A DNA stretch of 64,000 bases from Ottowia flava. Lineage in GTDB: Bacteria > Pseudomonadota > Gammaproteobacteria > Burkholderiales > Burkholderiaceae_C. Position numbers and translations under genes: made by a program. This document shows, piece after piece, positions 1 through 7,943 of this stretch (positions within the stretch are counted from its first letter, which is position 1; each line of letters starts with the position of its first letter). The notes under the pieces are model-generated. The model searched no databases and was not told the DNA's origin. It saw only the letters and a program-made list of their open reading frames with translations. The stretch is taken from positions 124,001 through 188,000 of the forward strand of contig NZ_VRUA01000005.1 of the NCBI RefSeq assembly GCF_008017535.1, given 5' to 3'.

Positions 1-577
1 CGACCATGGTGCTGGCGCGCACCGTGCGCGCGTACTGCACCCAGCCGTTGCTGCCCGCAAACGCAATGGCCAGCACCAGCACGCCGAAGGCCACGCCCTC
101 GGCCGCGTTGGGGTACAAGGCGCGCGCCACCCCCGCGATCAGCAGCGCCACCAGAATGGCGGGGAAGGACGAAACCACGTCGCACAGGCGCATCAGAAAG
201 CCATCGACCCAGCCACCGACCGCGCCGCTGATCAGCCCCAGCAGCACACCGATCACCAGCGACAGCGCGACCGCCGCCAGGCCAACGAAGAGCGAAATGC
301 GCGTGCCATACATCAGCGCCGACAGGATGTCGCGGCCCTGGTCGTCGGTGCCCAGCAGGTAGGTCGCCTTGCCTTCGGGGTACCAGGCGGGGGGCAGGCG
401 CGAATCGCCGAGCTCGAGCGTGGTCAGGTCGAACGGGTTGTGCGGCGCCACCCAGCCGGCAAAGATCGCGCAGAACAGGCAGATGAAGGCGATCACCGCC
501 GCGACGATCGCCGTGGGCGAGTGCCGGAAACTGTAGCCAATGTCGCTGTCCCACCAGCGGGAAACCAGAGTGCTCAT
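1..577 (-). CDS. DppC-type ABC importer permease, 5' part only
   Basis: Inner-membrane permease subunit of a peptide/nickel-type ABC importer. The frame opens at ATG 577 and is still open at base 1, so 192 residues are visible and the EAA loop that contacts the ATPase lies outside. Visible are a cytoplasmic tail, a membrane segment at about residues 22-42, the family-typical LGTDDQGRDIL stretch at 75-85 and further hydrophobic spans. It is read in the same direction 111 bp behind the binding-protein gene, so permease, binding protein and permease probably form one operon. The substrate cannot be told from the permease; di/oligopeptide or glutathione are the usual options. Confidence 0.9.
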   Translation of the reverse strand, partial: MSTLVSRWWDSDIGYSFRHSPTAIVAAVIAFICLFCAIFAGWVAPHNPFDLTTLELGDSRLPPAWYPEGKATYLLGTDDQGRDILSALMYGTRISLFVGLAAVALSLVIGVLLGLISGAVGGWVDGFLMRLCDVVSSFPAILVALLIAGVARALYPNAAEGVAFGVLVLAIAFAGSNGWVQYARTVRASTMV

Positions 578-580
578 GAA

Positions 581-633
581 TCGATAGCTGTTTGCGAAAT
601 ACGGTGGCTGATCAGAGCCCTATTTCGTTCAAA
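581..633 (+). repeat. Repeat A copy 1
   Basis: Diverged copy of the dispersed A repeat: GATAGCTG near the left end, then a GCG core, GAGCCC and a TTCAAAT right end. It fills the gap between the binding-protein and DppC-type genes and, unlike most copies, runs against the direction of its neighbours. Confidence 0.5.
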
Positions 634-688
634 TACGGGTCAAAGCAGAGGTGCCCGGCAGCGTGGCTGTGCACTTCATTCTTCGTCC

Positions 689-2278
689 TCACTTGGCCTT
701 CACGGTGATCCACTTGAACGGCATGAAGTTGTCTGCGCGAAGCGGCAGGTCGATCTTCTTATTCACGCCCCAAGCCAGCGCCTGCTGGTGCAGAGGGAGG
801 TGGCCGACGTCGTCGATGTGGAGCTGGAAGGCTTCCTGGATCATGGCATCCCGCTTCGCCTTGTCGGTCTCGGAGCCGATCTTCACCGTCAGCTCATCCA
901 GCTTGGGGTTGCAGTACGAGCCCAGGTTGAATTGGCCCGCGCCGGTCTTGTCGTCCGGGCAGCGCATCAGCGCATTCAGCGCGTTGTGCGCGTCGTAGGT
1001 CGACGGCGTCCAGGCCAGCATGTAGAAACTGGTATCGCGGCGCAGGATCTTGGGGAAATACGTGCCCTTGGTTTCGGCCTGCAGGTTGACCTTGACATTG
1101 ATGCGCGCCAGGTTGGCCGCCACCGCCTGGCAGATCTGCCCATCGTTCACGTACCGGTCGTTCGGGCAGTTCATGGTCAGCTCGAAGCCGTTGGGGTAGC
1201 CGGCATCGGCCATCAGCTTCTTGGCGGCTTCCACGTCGTAGGGTAGGCGCTTGTCCTGGGCCGCGCTCCAGCCGTTGTTGCCGGGGCCGATCATCAGCGC
1301 GGTGGGGCGCGAGGCGCCGCGCATCACGTTCTTCTGGATCGCGTTGATGTCGATCGCCTGGTAGAACGCCTGGCGCACGCGCTTGTCCTTGAACGGGTTC
1401 TTGCCCTTGACGCTGGAGAACAGCAACTCGTCGCGCTTCTGGTCCATGCCGAGGAACACCGTGCGCAGCTCGGGGCCAGAGAGGACGCGCGTGGACGCGT
1501 TGCTGTTGACACGCGCGATGTCCTGCACCGGCACCGGCTCCATGACGTCGATCTCGCCCGAGAGCAGAGCGGCCACGCGCGTGGCGGGGCTGGAGATGGT
1601 GGTGAAGACCACCTCCCGCGCGTTGCCCTCGATCTTGCCCCAGTAATTCGGATTGCGCACGAAGACGGTGCGCACGTTCGGCTGGCGCTCCTTCACGTGG
1701 TAGGGGCCGGTGCCGTTGGTCTTGAATGAAGCGGTGTTCTCCACGCCCTTGCGGCGATCGACCGGGCGCGTCGCGTTGTTGTCCTCTGCCCACTTCTTGC
1801 TCATGACCATCACCTGGGTGAGGATCTGCGGCAGGATCATCAAGGGCGTCTTGGTTTCGATCTCGACCGTGTGGCTGTCGACCTTGCGCACTTCCTTGAA
1901 GTCGTTGACGTAGGCCTTCATGTCCGAGCCCTCGCCCGCCACGCGCGCCATGGTGAAAACCACGTCGTCGGCCGTGAAGGGCGTGCCGTCGTAGAACTTG
2001 ACGTTCTTGCGCAGCTCGAAGCGCCAGACGGTGGGCGAAGTCTGCTTCCAGGCGGTGGCCAGCGCGGGCACCAGGTTCAGTTTCGGGTCCAGGCCGACCA
2101 GCGGCTCGTACGCGTTACCGTCGACGCTCAGCTGCAGCGATTCGTTCAGTGAGTGCGGGTCCAGGGAAAGCGCATCGCCTTGGTTGGCAATGCGGACGGT
2201 CTGCGCAGACGCTACCGAACCCATAGCTGCCAGCGCAATCACCACGGGCGCCAGAGCCATTTTTGTTTGTTTTTTCAT
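689..2278 (-). CDS. Peptide-type ABC transporter substrate-binding protein
   Basis: Periplasmic solute-binding protein of the SBP_bac_5 (DppA/OppA/GsiB) family, 529 residues, the usual size. A Sec signal peptide (KKQTK, hydrophobic core, VASA) ends near residue 25, and the mature start QTVRIANQGDALSLDPH is the family pattern. GTG 2287 would add three residues, but a GAGGTG ribosome-binding site overlaps that GTG and sits 6-7 nt before ATG 2278, so I chose 2278. The gene lies between two permease genes rather than before or after both, a less common order. Ligand unknown; DppA-, GsiB- and OppA-like specificities are all possible. Confidence 0.92.
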   Translation of the reverse strand: MKKQTKMALAPVVIALAAMGSVASAQTVRIANQGDALSLDPHSLNESLQLSVDGNAYEPLVGLDPKLNLVPALATAWKQTSPTVWRFELRKNVKFYDGTPFTADDVVFTMARVAGEGSDMKAYVNDFKEVRKVDSHTVEIETKTPLMILPQILTQVMVMSKKWAEDNNATRPVDRRKGVENTASFKTNGTGPYHVKERQPNVRTVFVRNPNYWGKIEGNAREVVFTTISSPATRVAALLSGEIDVMEPVPVQDIARVNSNASTRVLSGPELRTVFLGMDQKRDELLFSSVKGKNPFKDKRVRQAFYQAIDINAIQKNVMRGASRPTALMIGPGNNGWSAAQDKRLPYDVEAAKKLMADAGYPNGFELTMNCPNDRYVNDGQICQAVAANLARINVKVNLQAETKGTYFPKILRRDTSFYMLAWTPSTYDAHNALNALMRCPDDKTGAGQFNLGSYCNPKLDELTVKIGSETDKAKRDAMIQEAFQLHIDDVGHLPLHQQALAWGVNKKIDLPLRADNFMPFKWITVKAK

Positions 2279-2336
2279 GACAATCACCTCGACGTGAAGG
2301 AACGGAACCGTTGAAGGGAGAAAACCGCGGCGCGCT

Positions 2337-3317
2337 TCAGTGGCCGCCAGCTTTGGCGACGCGCAGGCGCGGATCGACGACGACGTAAAGCAGGTCGACG
2401 ATCAGGTTGATGACCACGAAGATCAGGGCGATCAGGCACAGGTAGGCGGCCATCACAGGCACATCGGCAAAGGTGACCGCCTGGATGAACAGCAGGCCCA
2501 TGCCCGGCCACTGGAATACCGTTTCGGTGATGATGGCGAAGGCAATCAGGCCACCGAGTTGCAGCCCGGTGATGGTCATCACCGGCACCAGCGTGTTCTT
2601 GAGCGCGTGGCCGAAGTAGATCGCGCGATCAGTCAGGCCACGTGCCTTGGCAAACTTGATGTAGTCGGTGCGCAGCACCTCCAGCATCTCGGCACGCACC
2701 AGCCGCATGATCAGGGTCAGCTGGAAAACGGCCAGCGTGATCGCCGGCAGGATGATGTGCTTCCACCCGTCGACGGTGAGCAGCCCGGTGCTCCACCAGC
2801 CGACCTGCACCGTTTCACCACGACCGAAGCTCGGCAGCCAGCCGAGCCAGACGGAAAACACCAGGATCAGCAAAATGCCGATCAGGAAAGTGGGCAGCGA
2901 CACGCCGAGCAGCGACACGGTCATGAACACCTGGCTCATGAAGCTGCCGCGCTTGAGCGCCGCGTACACGCCCATCGGCACGCCGACCACCAGCGCCAGC
3001 ACGGCGGCCACCATGGCCAACTCGAACGTGGCGGGAAAGCGTTCGCCTAGCAGGCGCGACACTTTCGCGCCCTGGCGCAAACTCAGGCCGAACTCCCCTT
3101 GCGCAGCGTTGACGAGGAAGTGCCAGAACTGGACGAAGAACGGTTGGTCGAGCCCCAGGTCAGCGCGCAACTGCCGAATCTGCTCGGGCGTGGCGTCCTG
3201 ACCGAGCAGGAACAGTACCGGATCGCCGACGTATTGGAACAGCAGGAAGGCGATGAACGCCACCGACACCATGACGATGACGGCCTGGATCAGCCGGCGA
3301 AGAAGAAAGGCACCCAT
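2337..3317 (-). CDS. DppB-type ABC importer permease
   Basis: Inner-membrane permease of the DppB/GsiC family, 326 residues, with about six membrane segments. The N-terminus (GAFLLRRLIQAVIVM) and the following stretch with LGQDATPEQ and LGLDQPFFVQF match the family. The EAA-type loop reads KFAKARGLTDRAIYFGHAL followed by KNTLVP. It is the first gene of the operon, with the binding protein 58 bp downstream. No ATPase gene is visible on this side; the ATPases are expected beyond the left edge. Confidence 0.92.
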   Translation of the reverse strand: MGAFLLRRLIQAVIVMVSVAFIAFLLFQYVGDPVLFLLGQDATPEQIRQLRADLGLDQPFFVQFWHFLVNAAQGEFGLSLRQGAKVSRLLGERFPATFELAMVAAVLALVVGVPMGVYAALKRGSFMSQVFMTVSLLGVSLPTFLIGILLILVFSVWLGWLPSFGRGETVQVGWWSTGLLTVDGWKHIILPAITLAVFQLTLIMRLVRAEMLEVLRTDYIKFAKARGLTDRAIYFGHALKNTLVPVMTITGLQLGGLIAFAIITETVFQWPGMGLLFIQAVTFADVPVMAAYLCLIALIFVVINLIVDLLYVVVDPRLRVAKAGGH

Positions 3318-3633
3318 ACTCAGAAACTGTAGCGATGGGCGATCCTATCACCGGGTTATGCGGCGACTGGGCAGGGATTGCGCGCATAGGCAGGGAGTAC
3401 CAACCGGTACTCCGAAATGCATGCAGCCAGCGCCGGCGTCCTTCTGCAACCGTGCGCCGAGAGCACTCGATCAAGGCTTGGAACTCGCCGGCTTGCCCAA
3501 TTCCAGATGCGTGTTCAGGCACCGTTCGCACATGCGCGCTGCCATGCAGCACCGTGCCCCCACTGGCCGTTTCGTCAGGCCATCACACTCAGCCTGATCG
3601 ACTTGAGTACCTGCTGGCCTTGATCGCACCAAC
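3318..3633. other. Intergenic region upstream of the peptide-importer operon
   Basis: No coding signal recognised. This is the upstream region of the DppB-type gene (minus strand) and carries the perfect inverted repeat at 3394-3413. No convincing paired -35 and -10 boxes were found. Confidence 0.5.
3394..3413. promoter_or_regulatory. Perfect 8-4-8 inverted repeat, possible operator
   Basis: GGAGTACC-AACC-GGTACTCC is a perfect palindrome with a 4-nt centre, about 80 bp upstream of the DppB-type start. There is no T tract, so a terminator is unlikely. A regulator-binding site is inferred from position and symmetry only. Confidence 0.45.
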
Positions 3634-3660
3634 AAAAAAGAGGGCCCGAAGGCCCTCTTG
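3634..3660 (-). terminator. Rho-independent terminator of porin 1
   Basis: On the minus strand AGAGGGCC-TTCG-GGCCCTCT is followed directly by TTTTTT: an 8-bp stem with a stable TTCG tetraloop. It lies 44 bp past the stop of the porin at 3704-4648. Confidence 0.92.
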
Positions 3661-3703
3661 AACTTGCTGCCCGGCGTTGCCACCGGGCGAACAATGTCGT
3701 CGA

Positions 3704-4648
3704 TCAGAAGTTGTGACGGATGCCCAGACCGTAGTTGGTCGTGCCGTCCAGACGCAGGCCAGCGGCGTACACGAAGGTGCGCTTGGACAGGGCGTACTTG
3801 CCTTCCACCAGGAAGTTGGTGCGCTTCTTGCCCAGCTGGTTGCGGGTGTCACGAGTGGCGTCAACCGTCAGCGTGAAGGCGCCGAAGTTGGCCGAACCAC
3901 CCAGCGAGAAGCCGCGACGGACTTTCTCTTTGTCGTTGTACGAAGCTGCCAGGGCGAAGTTGCTGAAGCTCCACTTCAGACCAACGCCGTAGCCCAGCTT
4001 GCCGTTCTTCTGCTTGTGAGCAGCCAGGCCAACACCGATCGGGCCGTTGGCGTAAATGGCGTTCACGTCCCAACGGGCGTTGCCAGCGTTGTCGGGCTTG
4101 AAGATGTAGCCGAGTTCGGCGCTGAAGCCACCCAGATCAGGCGTCTTGTAGCTGAACTGGCTGTTGTGGCGAGGCGTAGGATTGCCCGAGAAACCGAAGG
4201 TGTTGGCCACCACGGAGTAGTTGGCAGCGCCGGTCAGTTCCCAAGTAGCCATGCCGTAGAACGACGGGTTCAGCGTACGGCCCAGCTTGAAGGTACCCCA
4301 GCCGCCACCCAGCCACAGGTTGGCTGCACGGCCCCAGAAACCACCACCAGAACCCAGCGAAGCGCCGTCGTCCAGATCCAGACCGGATTCAAAGTTGAAG
4401 CCAGCCTTCAGGCCGCCACCCAGGTCTTCCACGCCGCGCACGCCGATACGGCTGTTGCCGTTGGTCATCAGGCTGCCGCTCTGGAATTCCACTTTGTTGC
4501 TGGCGTCGTTGCCAGGGGTCGTGCCGCCCGAGCCGTATTTCACTTTGCCGATACCAGCGTCGGCCACACCGTACAGGGTGACGGACGACTGAGCCATGGC
4601 GGCGCCGGAAGCCGCGACGACGGCCAGAGCGATAAGCGATTTTTTCAT
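3704..4648 (-). CDS. Gram-negative trimeric porin, paralogue 1
   Basis: Outer-membrane general porin of the Burkholderiales Omp32-like family (Gram_neg_porin), 314 residues. The signal peptide KKSLIALAVVAASGAAMA is cleaved before QSSVTLYGVADAG; the barrel ends in the expected C-terminal phenylalanine (RHNF). ATG 4648 was chosen because the signal peptide begins there and GGAG lies 8 nt upstream; an in-frame start at 4723 would only add a non-conserved tail. A strong terminator follows. The paralogue at 4934-5878 has the same length and a signal peptide identical at protein level. It is probably anion-leaning like other members, but the pore residues were not modelled. Confidence 0.93.
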   Translation of the reverse strand: MKKSLIALAVVAASGAAMAQSSVTLYGVADAGIGKVKYGSGGTTPGNDASNKVEFQSGSLMTNGNSRIGVRGVEDLGGGLKAGFNFESGLDLDDGASLGSGGGFWGRAANLWLGGGWGTFKLGRTLNPSFYGMATWELTGAANYSVVANTFGFSGNPTPRHNSQFSYKTPDLGGFSAELGYIFKPDNAGNARWDVNAIYANGPIGVGLAAHKQKNGKLGYGVGLKWSFSNFALAASYNDKEKVRRGFSLGGSANFGAFTLTVDATRDTRNQLGKKRTNFLVEGKYALSKRTFVYAAGLRLDGTTNYGLGIRHNF

Positions 4649-4808
4649 TGCAAGTTCTCCAAGGTTGAAACAGGGCGCCGGCGCCTGTGTGTTGGACCAC
4701 CACTGCCCAACTTGATCCGGCACAACCCCCCCAATCGGGAAGTTGCCTCTATTGCACCTGTTGTCGGCCGAACTTGCAAAGGTTTCCGTGATGAAACCGG
4801 GCCGGGTC

Positions 4809-4841
4809 GGCGGTTTTGTTGGCCTATTGCAACAAACCGCC
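4809..4841. repeat. Long imperfect inverted repeat between the porins
   Basis: GGCGGTTTTGTTG pairs with CAACAAACCGCC across an 8-nt centre, with a single-base bulge. It lies between the GC hairpin at 4850-4872 and the upstream region of porin 1, and could be part of the transcription stop of porin 2 or of the porin 1 leader. Confidence 0.5.
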
Positions 4842-4849
4842 TCATCTGC

Positions 4850-4872
4850 GCCGGGGCCGTTGCAGCCCCGGC
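4850..4872 (-). terminator. GC hairpin downstream of porin 2
   Basis: GCCGGGGC and GCCCCGGC form a perfect 8-bp stem with a 7-nt loop, 62 bp after the porin 2 stop. On the minus strand it is not followed by a continuous T tract, so termination is plausible but weaker than at 3634-3660. Confidence 0.55.
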
Positions 4873-4933
4873 GGGTTTTGACTCGGTTCAGGCGCCTTGC
4901 ATCAAGACGCCCGAGCCGGGTCGACTACCGCGA

Positions 4934-5878
4934 TCAGAAGTTGTGGCGAACGCCGATGCCGTAGTTGTTCGTCTTGTCCAGACGCAGGAAGGCGCCGTAG
5001 ACGAACGTACGCTTGGACAGCGCGTACTTGGCTTCCACCACGCCGTTCGTGTACTTCTTGCCGCTCCACTCGTTCTTCATGTCGCGGGTCACGTCGACGG
5101 TCACGGTGAAGGCACCGAAGCCAGCCGAAGCACCCAGACCGAAGCCACGGCGGCGGGCATCGCCGCGCGAAGCTTGCGTGTACGAACCGGCGACAGCGAA
5201 GTTGCCGAAGCTGTACTTGGCACCAGCTTGGTAGTTGGTCTTGCCGTCCTTGATCTTGTTGGCGGAGATGCCGGCGCCGATCGGGCCGTTGTTGTACATC
5301 AGGCCCAGATCCCACACGCTGCGGCCAGCGTTGTCGTTCTTGGTGACGTAGGCCACGGCAGCAGAGAAGCCACCGAAGTTAGGCGTCACATAGGCGAAAG
5401 CGCTGTTGGCACGCGAACCGACACCGGCGTAGTTGTAGGTGTTGGCCAGAACCGAGTAGTTGGCGGTGCCGGTCAGTTCGTACGAAGCCGTCGTCAGGTA
5501 GGAAGGCGTGAACTGACGGCCCAGCTTGACGGTACCCCAGTTGCCACCCAGCCACACGTTGGCTTGACGAGCCCAGAAGGCGCCGACAGCAGCGCCGTCG
5601 TCCAGATCCAGACCGGTTTCGAAGTTGAAACCAGCTTTCAGGCCGCCACCGAGGTCTTCGGTGCCGCGCACGCCCAGACGGCTGGTGCCGTTGTTCATCA
5701 GGCTGCCGCTGATGAATTCGGTTTTGTTGCTGGCGTCGGTGGCCGGCTTGTCGCCGCCCGAACCGTACTTGATCTTGCCCACGCCGGCGTCGGCAACGCC
5801 GTACAGGGTCACGGAAGATTGAGCCATGGCGGCGCCGGATGCGGCGACCACTGCCAAAGCGATAAGCGATTTTTTCAT
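4934..5878 (-). CDS. Gram-negative trimeric porin, paralogue 2
   Basis: Outer-membrane porin of the same family and length (314 residues) as the neighbour at 3704-4648. Signal peptide KKSLIALAVVAASGAAMA, mature start QSSVTLYGVADAG, C-terminus GVRHNF. ATG 5878 is preceded by GGAGA with a 7-nt spacer; the longer frame from 5926 lacks conserved sequence. The loops differ from paralogue 1 (for example DKPATDASNKTEF here against TTPGNDASNKVEF), while strands and signal peptide are nearly the same. The pair looks like a tandem duplication with diverged loops. Each copy has its own downstream hairpin, so the two are probably separate transcripts. Confidence 0.93.
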   Translation of the reverse strand: MKKSLIALAVVAASGAAMAQSSVTLYGVADAGVGKIKYGSGGDKPATDASNKTEFISGSLMNNGTSRLGVRGTEDLGGGLKAGFNFETGLDLDDGAAVGAFWARQANVWLGGNWGTVKLGRQFTPSYLTTASYELTGTANYSVLANTYNYAGVGSRANSAFAYVTPNFGGFSAAVAYVTKNDNAGRSVWDLGLMYNNGPIGAGISANKIKDGKTNYQAGAKYSFGNFAVAGSYTQASRGDARRRGFGLGASAGFGAFTVTVDVTRDMKNEWSGKKYTNGVVEAKYALSKRTFVYGAFLRLDKTNNYGIGVRHNF

Positions 5879-6140
5879 TGCAGATTCTCCAGGGTAGATT
5901 GACACGGAAGAGAAAGTTCGAAGCAACGTAGGGATCGAAGAATTTCCGTCTCAGGCCCCAATGTCGCCCCACCCATAGCTGAAAACATTTGAATTCAGGG
6001 TGAGCCCAAATTCTATGCGCTTCACTGAGGCTTAGCTAGGGTAAACGCCTATTCGTTGCAACATCGCAACAGAACTTCGGCGACGCCCTCTCGCCCCCTG
6101 GACACGGGTTTTTGTTCTCAAGGCAGCCTAACATAGGCAT
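5879..6140. other. Divergent intergenic region, porin 2 / coq7
   Basis: 262 bp with comparatively AT-rich patches (around 5985-6065), consistent with promoters on both sides. No confident -35/-10 pair for the porin. For coq7 a -10-like TAACAT at 6129-6134 lies six bases before the ATG. Confidence 0.4.
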
Positions 6141-6785
6141 ATGACAGCCACCGACACCACCACCGACCGGCTCCTCGCTGCCGCCGACAGCACCTTGCGT
6201 ACGCTCTTCGCTGCGCCACGCGCCGCACGGCCGACACCCGCCGCCCCGGTGGGCGCGGGTGCGCCCCTGAGCGAGGCCGACCAGCGCCTGTCAGGCGCGC
6301 TGATGCGCGTCAACCACGTGGGCGAGATTTGCGCCCAGGCGCTCTACACCTCGCAGGCGATGACCACGCGCGACCCCGAACTGCGCCGCCACCTCGACGC
6401 CGCCGCCCGCGAGGAGACCGACCATCTGGCCTGGACGCGCCAGCGCCTGGACGAGTTGGGCGACCGCCCTTCTCTGCTCAACCCGTTGTGGTACGCGGGC
6501 GCCTTCGGCATCGGCCTGGTGGCCGGGCGCATCGGTGGCGACCGCCTGAGCCTGGGCTTCGTGGTGGAAACCGAGCGCCAGGTCGAGGCGCATCTGGCCA
6601 GCCACATGGACCGCCTGCCTGCCGGCGATGCGGCGTCGCGCGCCATCGTGGCGCAGATGAAGGAAGACGAGGCCAGGCATGCCGACGACGCCCTGTCCGC
6701 GGGCGGCACGCCGCTGCCCGCGCCGGTGCGCGGCCTGATGCGGCTGGCGGCCAAGGTCATGACAACAACCGCGCACCGGATCTGA
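6141..6785 (+). CDS. coq7: Demethoxyubiquinone hydroxylase Coq7
   Basis: Di-iron monooxygenase that hydroxylates the demethoxyubiquinone ring in late ubiquinone synthesis, membrane-associated. 214 residues, normal length. The carboxylate/histidine ligand set is visible: E62 (NHVGE), E92xxH95 (EETDH), E144 (VETERQVE) and E177xxH180 (EDEARH), two four-helix half-repeats as the family requires. There is no Shine-Dalgarno sequence; the hexamer TAACAT ends six bases before the ATG, which would place the transcript start at or next to the start codon (leaderless). It stands alone, divergent from porin 2. Confidence 0.95.
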   Translation: MTATDTTTDRLLAAADSTLRTLFAAPRAARPTPAAPVGAGAPLSEADQRLSGALMRVNHVGEICAQALYTSQAMTTRDPELRRHLDAAAREETDHLAWTRQRLDELGDRPSLLNPLWYAGAFGIGLVAGRIGGDRLSLGFVVETERQVEAHLASHMDRLPAGDAASRAIVAQMKEDEARHADDALSAGGTPLPAPVRGLMRLAAKVMTTTAHRI

Positions 6786-6825
6786 TGCGGTCGCGGTGCA
6801 TGCCGGCCAAAAGTTCAGGTTAAAA

Positions 6826-6872
6826 AACCAATTTCCCCTTAGAAACACCTGCGCGGGCAGCTATCTTTTTTG
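6826..6872 (-). repeat. Repeat A copy 2
   Basis: Minus-strand copy: GATAGCTGCCCGCGCAGG is preserved, followed by a diverged middle and an AATTGG right end. Confidence 0.6.
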
Positions 6873-6981
6873 ATTTCGTGGGGCGCGCGCCGGGGCGCAG
6901 CGCCTGTACCTCTCCTATGGGCTGAACGCGGACTGGGTTAGACCTGATCGGGCGCCCAAGCAGGCGCCGCCCCGTCAAAGA

Positions 6982-7042
6982 TTTTAAAGAAAACGGTCTT
7001 CAGCCCTACAACCATCTGCGCAGACAGCTATAAATAGGATAG
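6982..7042 (-). repeat. Repeat A copy 3
   Basis: One of the best copies: TATAGCTGTCTGCGCAGATG, then GTTGTAGGGCTG in the minus-strand direction. The core TCTGCGCAGA is a perfect 10-bp palindrome. Confidence 0.75.
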
Positions 7043-7141
7043 CTTCCCCGCACTTGGCACACCACCCGCAGACCCGCATCCGCAACCAACCCAACGGCCA
7101 CAAGCACAGTCGAGCGGCAGCGCGCGCCTCCGCGCCCGCGC

Positions 7142-7594
7142 TCAGGCCGCTTCCACCAGCTCGAACGAGGTCGTGATGTTGGCCGTCTTGGCCAGCATGA
7201 TCGAGGCGGAACAGTACTTCTCGTGGCTGAGCGCCACGGCGCGCTCAACCGCGCTGGCGGGCACACCCTTGCCGGTGACGGTGAAGTGCATGTGGATCTG
7301 GGTGAACACTTTTGGGTCTTCGCTGGCGCGTTCGCTGGTCAGCTTGACCGAGCAGCCGCGCACGTCGTGGCGGCCGCGCTTGAGGATCAGCACCACGTCG
7401 TACGCGGTGCAGCCGCCGGTGCCGGCCAGCACCGTTTCCATGGGGCGTGGCGCCAGGTTCTGGCCGCCGTTGGCCGGCTTGGCTTCGTCGGGCGCGCCAT
7501 CCATGGCGATCACGTGGCCGGAGCCGGTTTCCGCCACAAAACCCATGCCAGAGCGCGTGCCCGCGGCGCCCGTCCAGCTCACTGTGCATTCCAT
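7142..7594 (-). CDS. OsmC/YhfA-family redox protein
   Basis: Cytoplasmic OsmC-superfamily protein of 150 residues. The two family cysteines are present, C62 in GTGGCTAYD and C128 in HEKYCSAS, with E53 in PMETVL. Relatives reduce organic hydroperoxides; the GGCTAYDVVLILKR signature is closer to the YhfA subgroup, whose substrate is less certain. ATG 7594 has AGAGG seven bases upstream; the longer frame (to 7747) runs through the upstream spacer and is rejected. It converges on coq7 and stands alone. Confidence 0.88.
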   Translation of the reverse strand: MECTVSWTGAAGTRSGMGFVAETGSGHVIAMDGAPDEAKPANGGQNLAPRPMETVLAGTGGCTAYDVVLILKRGRHDVRGCSVKLTSERASEDPKVFTQIHMHFTVTGKGVPASAVERAVALSHEKYCSASIMLAKTANITTSFELVEAA

Positions 7595-7753
7595 GTTTGG
7601 CCTCTTGCGGTAGGTGAAAAGTGGGACGCAAGCGTAGCGGAATCGGTACGACCAAGGGCGGCCAGCGCCAAAAATTGCCGCAAATACCCCACGGGTTGTG
7701 TTGCATAGCAGCAAAAGGTAGCGAACGCCCGTGCTTTTCACGTACACTGCGTC

Positions 7754-7847
7754 TCAAGCGGATGGGTTTCCATCTGCACCGTTTGTCTCCTCCACCCCTT
7801 CAATAGGTGGATTAAGCCCCGGCGCTCTGGCTCCGGGGCTTTTTTTT
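7754..7847 (+). ncRNA. Candidate small RNA with CUCCUCC motif and own terminator
   Basis: A stand-alone unit between the OsmC-family gene and ilvA. A -10-like TACACT (7743-7748) is followed by hairpin 1 GATGG-gttt-CCATC (7761-7774), a single-stranded stretch with GTCTCCTCC (7785-7793), hairpin 2 TCCACC/GGTGGA (7791-7811) and a terminator (7815-7847). About 94 nt, three stems with an exposed anti-Shine-Dalgarno-like motif: the shape of an Hfq-type regulatory RNA. The open frame across it is not rich in Ile, Val or Leu codons, which argues against a classical ilvA attenuator. No -35 box is convincing. Confidence 0.6.
7815..7847 (+). terminator. Rho-independent terminator ahead of ilvA
   Basis: AGCCCCGG (7815-7822) pairs perfectly with CCGGGGCT (7833-7840) around a 10-nt loop and is followed by seven more T residues. 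It ends the candidate small RNA 96 bp before ilvA. Confidence 0.93.
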
Positions 7848-7943
7848 GCTGCAACGCAACCAGGGCGCCTGCGCGCGGGTGCGCCGCGCCGGGGCCGCGC
7901 CGTATCATCGACCCTCCTGCCCCGCCACCCACGGCCTTTGCCC

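Larger units (their letters stand above)
6786..7141. other. Intergenic region with two A repeats
   Basis: 356 bp between the convergent coq7 and OsmC-family genes. It holds two copies of the A repeat (6826-6872 and 6982-7042). No gene and no clear terminator were found in the remainder. Confidence 0.5.

Noticed and set aside
3677-5902. 741-codon plus-strand open frame across both porins
   Set aside because: Exact antisense of two well-supported porins; the open frame follows from their codon bias, has no family features and repeats the porin duplication in mirror image.
7731-7943. 71-codon upstream extension of ilvA
   Set aside because: It crosses the candidate small RNA and a strong terminator; conserved IlvA sequence begins after ATG 7944.
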